A DNA stretch of 64,000 nucleotides from Achatina immaculata (Eukaryota; Mollusca; Gastropoda; Stylommatophora; Achatinidae), in contig CM019721.1 in NCBI GenBank assembly GCA_009760885.1, positions 19,265,805 through 19,329,804 on the forward strand. The letters run 5' to 3'. The position numbers were made by a program, and so were the translations under genes. The notes beneath the pieces are model-generated. The model searched no databases. It had not been told where the DNA came from and saw only the letters and a program-made list of their open reading frames with translations. Below, piece after piece: positions 15,201 through 28,100 of the stretch (the first letter of the stretch is position 1; the number at the start of each line of letters is the position of its first letter).

Positions 15201-18200
15201 CTTCGCGCCCCCAATCCATATCACACTAATAACAATACTTAGTCATAAAGAGTCTTCGCGCCCCCTCCCCCCATATCACACTAATAACAATACTTAGTCA
15301 TAAAGAGTCTTCGCCACCAAACGGTCTTGAATAACCGGCGTCACAGGTTCAAGAAACAGGCGGAAAAACCTCTTATGTACCATGACCTACTAGATATGTG
15401 TTCTAACACGCCCACAGGCTGTCATTTATTGTGTAAAACTATCTATTTCAACCCTTGTACGTCCCTTTACATCACTGACAGCAAGTGTCTACTGGCCTTG
15501 ATTAGTCAAGGCGAGTTAGAAGAGACGGACGAGCTCCATTAGCTTCCTGTTTGTTCTCATTTGTCTCATTTCCTTTTATTGTCCAGCTGATGAGCTGTGG
15601 CAAGATGCATCTAGCGGATCAGTTACCGTTCACTTTCGTCTGACGTTCGCGTAACCCAGCGAGGCGGATCCAGGGATTAGCACTCCAGTTTCCTCTGAGG
15701 AAATTCAATTTGGATGTAAAGTGTTGATGGATTTATGCAGGTAAAATATAACGCAAATTTCAGAACCTGCACTTTTGTACACCTGTCTATCTTTAATGCG
15801 TGTACACACACGTACACAAATTTAAATTTAGCCGTTCCTTAAAGTCAATTTGTTTAAGAGTCTGGACGCTTTTACTACAAACTCATGAAAATATTCAGTC
15901 TCTGCTAACTTCCACAGTGATAAATCCGTTCAGTTTTCTTGTAATCTGCAAAACTTTAGAATCAGTCAGGATTATTGGAAACATACATATGGATAAAATG
16001 ACGGTAGTCAGGATTATTGGAAACATTCATATGGATGAAATGACTGTAGTCAGGATTATTGTAAACATTCATGTGGATGAAATGATGGTAGTCTGAATGA
16101 AGGAAGTTCTCCCCCTTCCTCTTTCTTATTCTCTTTTTCTCCTGCCCCCCTCTCTCTTTCTTTATCTCTCGCCCCTTCTCTATTTCCCTCTCTCTCCCCT
16201 CTCTCTTCTGTCTCCCTTTTAACTCTCCCCTCTCTCTCTCTCTCATGTGTAAAATGCTTGCTCTAATCTTAATCACAGGTACTCTGCTCGCTCACGTTAC
16301 AGGTGTATTAAAGATTATACGAAAACTCTTGAAAAACGTGACTGATCTGACTGATAACAATGTAGATCTTTCAGCACTGACAGATCGCCCTCCAGCTGAA
16401 TCAGTCGTAAAGTGATTGCTGGACACACTGTTTGTGGAAGCCGCCTTTGAAAACATGAAACAGATTTGCTTGCAAGGAAAGCCACACTGAACACAGGGCT
16501 GTTAATAGATGAAGGGAAAATAGATCAGTCAGTCAGGGAAAACAGGATCTCTCTGAATAATGTATTCTGTCCCTGTCACATAGGGGTGAAGACCTCGTCC
16601 TATTAGGTAATCAGCGACCTATAGCTGATAAATCTAGCGTGAGGGCTAGAAAACAATAGCCGACCAAGACCCTGTCCCATCATTCCGCTGGTACCCCCAG
16701 TAACAGGTCCAGTTTGGCTGACGGGACAGAGATTCCCATAGTCCTCATGGCTGTGGAGTCTCTTAAAGAAGCATTGCATACCCTCCCCTGCTTTATAGCT
16801 GTTCTCCGGGACTGAAAAAACTAGCTGTCATAACCCGCTCCCACGCCGACACGATGTCTTGCCTCAACATCTTCATAGCATCGCCTGCCAAGAACACCAG
16901 TTCGCAGTTACAGGGAGATAGCACAAGACAAGACAAGTCCCTGCCACACAAGGTGAAAGAAAGACATAATAGAATGACAAACACGCACACATACACGAGT
17001 ATATAAACAAGCAACAACATCACAACTCTCTACATTCATTTACATAGCATGTTACTTCTTCTCGTAATAGTCTTGCCGTTGTTTTACATTTTAAATTTGG
17101 CTTGGAGAATTGTACCTTTTAAAATCATGGTTGGCTGAGTGGTTAAGAGCTCAGTCTATTATTCCGGTGGTACTGGGTTCAAGAACCAGCAGTGGGGATT
17201 TTTTTTTAATATCAACACACCAACAGGGCCCCAGTATCCACCCGGCCTCTAAAAATGGGCGCCAGAGAAATCTGGGAAGATAAATGCGGCACTGACCATA
17301 TCACACGTTCCTGACCCGAAGATCTTGAAAATACTGGCCCAACACCGTATCCCCAACATGTCTTAGTGGAATGGAAACGGGGATTTTATCATTAAAAAAA
17401 ATAGTCTTCGTAAGGTCGTCTTTGATAATCTAGGAACGGACGCATCATCAGCAGGGCATCTTGCTTACAACCGAGAGGGCTACATGAAAGCTGCTAGGGA
17501 GGCAAAGTTCCGCAAAGGGATATGCAGATGACTGACTGAAGACACCGGCTTGAGTGCATGTTTAGAGCACCAGTTAAAAAGTTTCTCTAGTCTTTCATCA
17601 CCAGAGCGACCACAGAAAGTCAAACCTGGGTAGCTACTATACCCTCGTCATCCCTGCCCCCTCCCCTCCCCGCGCCTCCTCCTCCTCGTTTCCCACGGCT
17701 ATACCCTCCATCACTGTTCTCTCTAGGCGATCGTGTCCTTCGCCATAAACGAAGTAGGATATCACCATAAGAGGTACACTAACATTCGCAGATAATTACC
17801 TCATAATAAGCCAGTGTACCTTCCTGTCGAGTGTAGCGTCCTCCACTACCAGCACCTGTCGAGGACGCGTTGACTTCGTTAAACCTGGGGTCCTCAAGCG
17901 TGAAACTCATCCCATAGGTAGCTAGCCCTGTAAACATGGGGGTAAGTCATTTCTTACATTTTAAACTTGGCTTGTATAAATGTGCAGTTTTGGAAGAATC
18001 ATACATTTTTGTATTAAATAGCATGCATAGTGTATAACAATGAGAGAAAAAAAAGGAGGGGGCGTGTAAGAGTTTATTAAAAAAAACTCTCTCCTTCTGG
18101 AATCCTGTGCTCTTTGGATTTATGTTGAGTGTGCCAAATGTTTTCGCGAGTGGAGCTGTACCTGTGTAAACTGGTCACGTTCGTGTACTGACTTGTTCGT

Positions 18201-21200
18201 CCTGGGTTTTCGTTTGTTACGTGGCGTTTATCAAAGTAACGTCTGTTGTGTCACTTGTGTAGCAGTCAAGCAAATCTGCTGAGTAAATAGTGGCGTTATG
18301 TAATACAGTGAACGAAGAATCATTACTTCAAGTCTCAGTTAGTTGCAACACACACACATACTACGCACAATGTGTGGGGCAAGATTTGTACATGGGTGTG
18401 TTGATTCAGCTTGATGATCTAACAATGGCGTGGACAAATGGAAATGATCGTCACGTGGTACACATTGCCTGGTGAAATGGTTCGATGCCATTTTGAGGCC
18501 GAATGTTCCTTGTTACGATTACAGACGTTATAAATAAGGAATGGGGGAAAAGAAACGAAACAAAAACATAAAAAAACAGGAATCTCTTAGTTCAAATTAT
18601 ATTAATCAGGGAATGACGACCAACGAGGCTCATGAACTCTAAAATCCCGGGAGACCAAACAGGTTTCTGCATATTAAGGTCTGGTGAGCTGTAAAATGGA
18701 TTACTGATGCATGTGTCGGTGAGAGAGCAGCCTCTTGAAAAGATCAGTCTACAGCACACACGCCTGTCTGAGAAATAACATAGGGATCTAAAATATACGA
18801 GACTTGCTTGTTCCAGAAACGCAAACAGAAAATACAACGCCAGACACTGATAGGGGAAATCTGAAGATGTAGGAAGACATCAGATCGGCGAAAGCTGCAC
18901 AACATCCACGCTGGAAGCTACATCACAGCAATTACATGACCACAGTGTAACACAGCTCATCCATCAAAGATACATCACAACGGAACTCATTCAACAAATC
19001 AACATCATACCATTCACATGACTACAGTGTAACACAGCTCATCCAACAAATCTACACAATAAGAGTTTCATAACTATAGTGTAACATAACTCACCCAACA
19101 AAATCTTTGACTTGGGAACTCCCACACTGAGCCAATAGTTTACCGCCCACGTCTGTCAACAATTACAGAATGACAGATGACCAAGTTAAAATCACCACAC
19201 AGTAGTAAGGAAAATTATAGAAGGCGGGGAAAGGGAGGTGCTAGCGGTAGATAAGATGGAATCACAAGAATAAAACAGAAACAAGCAAGTAGAAGGACAG
19301 AAAGTCAAATACACTTGCATAAGTGTAAAAAAAAATGTAGACAGGAACAGAGGCAAAACACAAAGAAAAGTTTGACTGACACTGTGAATGAGATTACCTG
19401 GCGGAGAAAAGAAAATTAGGCACAAAAAGGGCAGACAGACGGACAGAAGAAAAACAGGCATATAGGTAGAAGAAGGACAGACAGATAAGGACAGACAGAC
19501 AAGAGAGGTATAAAAAAGGATAGACAGACGGACAGAGACCTAATATGGACACACAGATAGGCGGAAGAAGGACAGGCAAATAGACAGAAGAAAGGCAGAC
19601 TTACAGAAGGACAGATAGAAAGACATGAAGAAGAAAGACAGAAGGACAGACGGACAGCTATACAGATTAAAGTAAAAATGGCTGGAACATAAACTGGTAA
19701 GAAGCAAAACAACAATTTTATGGTTTCAAACAACAACAAAAAAGTTGTAACAGATGCTATGATCAAAGAACAAAGTTGTAACAGATGCTATGATCAAATA
19801 ACAATCAATGTGAAATGCAACAGATTGATAAATAACCTAGCTCAGGATTTGGCAAGAACTAAGCTGTTTATATCATAAAACAGTTCTTTCAGCCAAAACC
19901 ATGGGCAGATTTTCTAACCTGACACAATCTCTGACTGATGCCTTCGTCATATTTGCTGGGAAGTATAGTGCTGTGATGAGCTGTCTGGTTATCCCATCCG
20001 CCGTGAAAGTTGTAGGTCATCAAGAGCATATAATCCACGTATCTGAAAGGTAAAATTGAGGAGAGTACATCAAACGAACGTTTTCATGCTTGACGGAAGC
20101 CTGAATCTCTTCGTCAAGTTGGTAGAGTGAATACTGCTGTCTATTTCAGACGTTTCTAATTTTTGAGTTTCATTCCTTTGAACCGGAAGTAATCTTCTCA
20201 TGTCCGTGTTTCCTGCGGTACGAGAATGCGCTTCTGCTTGAGATGGTCAACAGCAGACTTCTCCCAGGACGGCTGGCTTGTAGCCCCGTATCTCTTTAGA
20301 TCGTAGAGTATTTACGAATGCTACAAGCTAACAAAATGTGGGAGATCTCTGAGTATTATTATCTGTGTGTTATGGGGAGGAAGACGCTGTTCCATTCGTC
20401 AGCCACTGCCCCTAAACTGATACGCTAGCGTCAGGGCTGGCAAATAAAAGCCGATCAAGACCCTGTCCCACTTCCCCGTTGATACCCTCAGTAACAGGCC
20501 TAGCCTGGCTAACGGGGCAAGGATAGCCACAGTCATCATGGTGGTGGAGTCTGCTAAAGAGGCATTCCACACCGAATGCCTTATAGCCCCATTCAGGCAT
20601 TTTAAAAGAAAAAGGCTGCTTTAACCCGGTCCCAGTCCGACACAATGCTGTGCCTTAACATCTTCGTTGTACCGACTGCAAAGAACATCAGGCTCGCAGT
20701 TCCAGAGAGACAGAAGAAGAAAAAATGAAGAAGAAGAAGGAAGAAGAAGAAGAAGAAGCGTGTGTGTTGGAATTTTATAAGAGCAAAGAGAATGGATATG
20801 ACAAGTGTGGGTTATTGTTACTGTTAACAGATTCATTCATTCATTCATTCATTCATCATTCATTCATTCATTTGCATGTCTTTTGCGGAACTTTGCATCC
20901 CTAACAGCTCTCCTTTAAGCCCCTCGGTTGTGAAGAAGATGCCCTTCTGCTGATGCATCCATTTGCAGATCATCAACGATATCTTGTAGCTATCTTCGCC
21001 TTGGTCTTTCTTTCTTTTTCCCCATTATGTAGCTGTCCAAGACTGTATTCTCTAGATTATCATGATGTTTAATGTGTCCAAAATATTTAAGTTTTATTTG
21101 TTTAATCCTCTTTACTAGCAATCCTTCTTCAATATTAAGTTCTTGTAGTATGGATATATTTGTTCTTTTTTGTGTCCATGATATTTGAAGAACTCTTCTG

Positions 21201-22105
21201 TAGCATTTACAGTCAAAGGCATTTATGCGTTTCTCAGCTGTTTTGTTAAGTGTCCAGGTCTCACAGGCATATGTTGCGATGGGAAAGATGCATGCCCTTA
21301 AAAATTTCATTTTTGTGGTTCTGTTAACATATTAATTTACTTAAATACTGAGAGAAGCAACAATAGCACACTTCATAAGAAAATGAAATGTATCCTGTTT
21401 CCTGTTTCCTTTGCTTTTTTTCCCTTTGCATCTGTTTTTAGTTCATCACTCCTTGAAAATAACATTCATTCGTTTTCCGTCACTCTTCATCTGTCTGCCC
21501 ATATCTCTGTGCCTCCCCCCCCCCCACCCCGCCCCCCGCAGCCCCAAAGTTTCTCTTTTTCTACCGTCCGAGTATAAAAAACTTTGTGCTATGTATGTTG
21601 TAGTTAGATGCAACAGATCCATATAAATGGAAACAAGATTCTGACTACTTAAATGTTACATCGAGCCAATTTTGTTTTATGGGTGTGAAGCATGGTCTAT
21701 GACTAAGAGAGTACAACGAGAAATGGAAGCCATGGAGATGTGGTTTATAAGAAGGATGTTGAAGGTACCATGGACAGCCAAGAAAACCAATGACGAAGTC
21801 TTAAGAGAGGCTGGAGTTAAAAAGCAATTTATAGCAAAGATCAGAGGCAGACAAGCGAGATTTATAGGACATTTCCTGAGAAGAGGAAAATTGGAACACA
21901 CTGTGGCAACCGGAAAAATTGAAGGAAGAAGAGACAGAGGAAGACAGAGAGAGAAGTTATTGGATCGGCTGTCAGTGTGGCTAGGAAGAAAGTCATCGGC
22001 GGATCTCATAATCAAATCTAAAAACAGGGAATTGTGGAGAGAAATGATCGCCTACGCCTTGCTGCATGGCACTTGAATTGAACTGAATTGTAGTTACACA
22101 CACAT

Positions 22106-22143
<38 letters not shown>

Positions 22144-25100
22144 CAAAGTTGTTCATGTTATATTTGGGTTTGTTCCTTATTCAATTTAAATATAATATCC
22201 ACTCTCATTTATGCATGCGAAAGCTGGAAAACAACTAAATAAACAGACAACAAATTAGACTCTTTTGAAAACAAATGCCTAATGAAAATTCTCGACATAA
22301 AGTGGAACGAATTCAATAACAACGCAGAGATAAGACAAATGAGCAAACAACAACCTGTCTCATGGGTGATCAGAGAAAGGAGATGGACATATGTCGGTCA
22401 CGTGATGAGAAGAAAGTCTGAGAATCCCAAAACAAGTTATCAAATGAAACACAACAGGCAAAAAAAAAAAAAAAAGTCGACCACATGGAACTCTAAAGAG
22501 GACATTGTTAAGAAAGGCCAGTTTAGTGGGAACAACTTCCCTTGATAAGGATAAAAAGTTAGCCGAAAACAGGAAAATTTGGCGAACTACCGCGTGAGGC
22601 CTTTGTGACGTTTAACGGCACGGGAAGGATGTAAGATTGTTATTTATACATGACCTACTTCCGTACGATGTAATAAAATTATTTTAAAACTCATCCGTAT
22701 GCTGACTGTATATTGTTAAGAAAAAAAACTAACAAATAGCCACTTTAAGACATAAAACCTAGGAAAGAAAAACTGAAGGAAACTAAACTTGAAACTACAC
22801 AAGGAAAACATGATGTCGGTGGGCTGGAAATAGAAGCTAAAAAATGTGCTAGGTCAGTCTGTAATGTTGAAATATTTTATCTAGCGAAGATTAAAAAGCT
22901 ACCTGGCGTAGAACAGTAGAAGCAGAAATGAGTAGCATGCAGCGCACATGGGGCACAATACAAAGACTGGCCGCAGACCGTAGAGGTGGAGAAAATTTGT
23001 TATTCTGCAAGACATGACGTGACATACTGAATGGTGACTGCTTAGCCCATGGCCGACCAAGGACATGGACGGATGGATGGATGGATAGATGAATGGATGT
23101 ATCTTACATTCTTCCCGTGCCGTTAAACGTCACATAGGGCCCCGCATGCTAGTTCGCCATGTTTCCGGCGAGCTTTTCAACCTCATCAAGAGATTTTGTG
23201 CCTACTAATTTGGCCCCTTTCACGTGATCTACCTATTTTTTCTTCGGCCTATTGTGTTCCACTCGATAGCTTGTTTTGGGATTCTCTGACTGTTTTCTTT
23301 TTTTTTTTAAAATTTCCTACGCACCCAACCAGGAAGACGAGTACACTAGCAACTGCACCACTCATGTGCTATTTTTGATATCTCTCTTGCCCCTGTCAGA
23401 TACCTGGGGCATTCGCAGTCTTCAGGAGTGAAATAATCTTTGTTAAGTATATGAGCTACATAAGCTGATACAAGTTTTAAGTTGTCAAGAAATATGTGTC
23501 CCCCGTGTTAGAGATAAAGACTATCAATAATAGCAATAATGGAAGGAATAATAATGGCCCTAGTGTAGATGGCAATATGTAAGAAATATACTTACTTATG
23601 TATTTCTGTGGACTCGTATGCCGTGCTGATGTAGTGAGTACCAACTGCTGTGGCCAGAGTTAAGAGAAGTCTCTCCCGACCTGATTCTCTCCCCTCTTTT
23701 TCGAACGTTTTGTAAATTGTCTGATGGTTTAAATAAACTTTATATATTATCTCTTGCTTCAGAAGGAAGATATCGCAAGAATCTAACTTAATGAAGTGCT
23801 GGTCTCTTGCTTTCTTCTTACATCTTACATCCTTCCCATGCCGCTAAACGTCACATAGAGCTCGCATGGTAGTTCGTCAAATTTTCCTGTTTTCGACGAG
23901 CTTTTCAACCTCATCAAGGGATTTTATGCCTACTAATTTGGCCTCTCTTAACAGTGTCCTCTTTAGAAATTAATATCGTCGACCTCTTGCTTTCGCCCAT
24001 GATCAAATTCAAGGTTTACCCTGTAGTGAATATCCTGACTTATCTCACTACACTGACTTATCTTACTACATTGACTTATCTTACTACATTGACTCTTACT
24101 ACATTGACATATTTTACTACACTGACATATCTTACTACACTGATTTATCTTTCTACATGACTTATCTTAGTACACTGATTTATCTATTACACTGACTTAT
24201 CTTACTACACTGTAGTACTACACTACTTCATATTCTCCATTTTCAGAGACTGTAGTCTGAATGTCAGACTGGTCTGCGTCCCTAACTCTTCACCTTTTGA
24301 AAATAAAACGTGTTTGTTCGTTCAGTGGCGGCCTGGTTAAACTTCTCGGTCTACTAATCTGGTGGTACCGGGTTCAAGTCCCAGCAGTGGTGCTTTTTCT
24401 GGTACTACCACACACAAGAAAGGCCCTGGGGTTCACCCGGCCTCTAAAAATGGGCACCAGAGAAATATGGGAAGATAAATGCGGCCAGGCGTCATACTGA
24501 CCACTACATCACACTGTCATGTGCCGAAGGGCTTAGAAATACTGCCCCTAACACTTTACCCCCTGTTTGCCTTAATGGCATGGAAACGGGGATTTTTAGC
24601 TTAGCTTACCTTACCCTGCTCGTTCAATTCTCAAGAAGTATAGAGAAAGCCTATGCTTCCAGTTCCAGACCTTTCAGCTTAGATTCTTTTTGCTGTCAAC
24701 AAAACCCCACTATCCCCACCCCACTATCTCTACCCCACTATCTCACCTCACTATCCTCACCCCACTATCCCCACCCTACTATCCCCACCCCACTATCCCC
24801 CACCCTACCATCCCCACCCCACTATCCTCACCCCACTATCCTCACCCCACTACCCACCCCAATATCCCCACCCCATTATCCTCACCCCACTACCCCGCCC
24901 TACTATCTCCACCCCACTATCCCCCACCCTACTATCCCCACCCCACTACCCCCACCCACTACCCCCACCCCACTACCCTCACCCCACTATCCCCACCCCA
25001 CTGCCCCCACCCCACTACCCCCACCACACTACCCCCACCCCACTATCCCCACCCCACTACCCCCACCCCACTATCCCCACCCCACTGCCCCCACCCCACT

Positions 25101-28100
25101 ACCCCCACCACACTACCCCCACCCCACTATCCCCACCCCACTACCCCCACCCCACTACCCTCACCCCACTATCCCCACCCCACTGCCCCCACCCCACTAC
25201 CCCCACCACACTATCTCCACCCCACTATCCCCCCACCTTACTACCCCCACCCCACTATCCCCACCACACTACCCCCACCCCACTATCCCCACCCCACTAC
25301 CCCCACCCCACTACCCCCACCCCACTACCCCCACCCCACTACCCTCACCCCACTATTCCCACCCCACTGCCCCCACCCCACTATCCCCACATCCCACTCA
25401 TAAGTCTTTGTCTCCATCTTTCCCTCTATCTGACAAGCCCCAACCCGGCCTATGAGGTTTTAACTAATCTCATTTTCTGCCACATCTTGCGCCCAAGAGG
25501 AATCTCTGAGAGAGATGTGTGCTTTTTTTTTGCTTCTCTGTTGTCCTCGATGAAGGGCTGCTGCGGAAATATTGACTTCTTTCTATTATCTTTTATCATC
25601 ATTTCTTCCTTTTATCTTATTCATTCTTTTTTTTTAAAACTGCGTTTTATCTTCTCGTCTCCTAAATCACTCGTGAGGCATGAATGAGATAAAAGGAAGA
25701 ACATAGTTACATTTTTAAAACTACTTTTTGAAATTGGAATTCGAATCCTCCGAACCCCCTAGTGCTTCCCACTCTGCACCCATTTTTTTTTTCAAGTCAA
25801 AAAAAATCTTGCTTCCACTTCGGAGAATGTATTATTTTGCCAAAATGCAAAAAAGAAAGAGGGAAAACAGCGTGTCCATACCCTCATCAGTTTCGTAAAC
25901 TGGTACTTGTCTTCCGGCGGGCTGTCTCTAGATCCAGGGAACTCCCAGTCCATATCAAGGCCGTCCATCCCAGCAGCTCTGATGTAGCTTAACGCATTCT
26001 CTGCGAACTGAGTCATATTGGCGTCCGAACCCACGGCATTGAAGAAAGGTTCATACCCCGCTACCCAGCCACCAACAGCCAGAAGGATCTTCAGAGACGG
26101 ATTGCGAGACTTTAAGGCCACTGCCTGAGCATACAGACCTGGAAGACGTTATAACAATGGAAAAGAAAAAAAATGACAAAAGGAAATTGCATGTATGTGC
26201 GTGTATGTGTGCTATATGCCGTGGGTAAATGTATGCATGCTATAAGACGTAGGTGCAGGTATGTGTGTGTATTCGTGCTATATGACGTGGGTGCATGTAT
26301 GCATGTGCGATGAGGGCACCAGAAAGTTGTCAATGAACGTATGTGTACCTTCGCTTATGTACATATTAGAAGACACTAGAAATCTATGTGGACGAGTAAC
26401 GGCCACAGAAGAATGTAACTGGGTGAGAATCCAGACAACGACGAAGCCACGACATACAGCGATCTCAGCACCGCCCGCGGGTGTAATTATTACCATATTT
26501 CTCCGGTAAAAGATTGGACAAAATAACTAGGGGAGGGTGTGGGAAGGAAGAAGAGAAAAGAGGACAGAAAGAACATTAAAGGTAAACACTAAGAACAGAA
26601 CTCAGAGATACTCACCGACAGGAAAGCGCTTCAATTATTGTCTCACATTTCACATAAGATAACAACCTTTCTACAAAACATTTCAAGATATATTTCAGTG
26701 GCGTGTGTGACATTTTTTTTTTTTTGGCAAGAGACCAGGTCTGTTGGGAACCATTTTCCGTAAATAATTGTATCTATCCCAAGAAAAAAAGATCGACCAC
26801 GTGAAAGAGAGGCCACATTAGTTGGCATAAAATCCCTTGATGAGGTTGAAAAACTCGCCGAAAACAGGAAAACTTGGCGAACTGTCATGCGAGCCTTATG
26901 TAACGTTTAATGGCACGAGAAGGATGTAAGATATACTTATCCCCAGAAAATGGAAAAAAGCGAACAATGTTTCATTTTTATGTTTACATTAATTGAATCT
27001 TTCACTCTCATTCCGTGAAGAAAACACACAATAACAAATTTCCAGTAAAAGAATAATAATTATTACACACTTTCTCACGTGACATGACCTTTCTAGAACC
27101 TTATCTCTCTCACAGCCTCCCTGAATGTAACGCGGTCTTGCGCAAGTTGACCAGCAGCTCGCGATGACACATTCAAACTTTCCATGATGTCCTGAATGCA
27201 CCTGCGGAGAAGTCGCCCCTTTTCTCTCTTAGCGAGCGCTTTGCCTTCTCCTATCAGCCTCTTACAAACCGTTACATTTCTTGATGTGGCTGAAGTATTT
27301 CAGCTTTCTAACTTTGATGGTGCTTACGAACTGATGACAATTTAATTGACTTTTTATTTGTATACTCATGGGACTTTTCTATCTCCTCTTAGGGGAAAAC
27401 TTTCTTTATGACAAGGTGACCGATCTTCTTTGTCCATGGAGTTCTTTAATTCAAGCCAGTGGAGCTTGCTTTGACCGCAGAGATTCTTTCCATGTTAAAC
27501 TGAAGGTGTTATGACTCAATATGCCCTTTCTGAATCAAGTTCACGCGTTATTTTAGCACTTTCCATAATATTATGATAATCGAACTGCAAAAATCCTTGG
27601 TTGAGGATTTTTCAGTACAGCAACGAAGATCTCTTACTACAGAAAGCCGTCGCGTGGTCTAAGCTCCGCGGCATGGCTGGAACAACAGCCAACGCCATAA
27701 TCCTATACACAAGTTAACTAATACGGTGAGAGGTTCAAAGGGTGACAATGAGCGAGTCCAACTCTGCATATAAAAGGGTGGAGCAGGAAGAAAAGCGAAC
27801 CCAGGCGTTATTCATTTGAGGGCATAGAAATACATTTTTATAAATGAAAGAAAGTATTAATCAGACGGGGTTTTTTTAAAATCTGAGCACTTGGGACGAT
27901 TTAGGGGACTAGCCTAGTTTCCCCAGTCCATTCACGACACACCATTGATGTACTTGGTTATATAATATAATAGTGACCTCTTTACTGTACCTGTACTGCC
28001 AAGATCGTTCCAGTTCTGTGGAGCAAACTTGTTGTCCTGGACGTTAACGAAAGCAAAGATGACGTGCGTGCACAAGGTCACGTCAATGTTGCCAGGAAAG

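Noticed and set aside
14392..15315. CRISPR-like array (regular repeats)
   Set aside because: Repeats are head-to-tail with no unique spacers, in an animal intron.
20230..20290. GRSLLLTISS frame as the missing chitinase exon
   Set aside because: No usable donor and the rest does not match GH18; the true exon with correct phases is at 23596-23720.
24580..25455. 291-codon P/T/H/Y-rich frame
   Set aside because: Produced by the 14-bp array; two overlapping frames are open over the same DNA and a SINE end forms its start.
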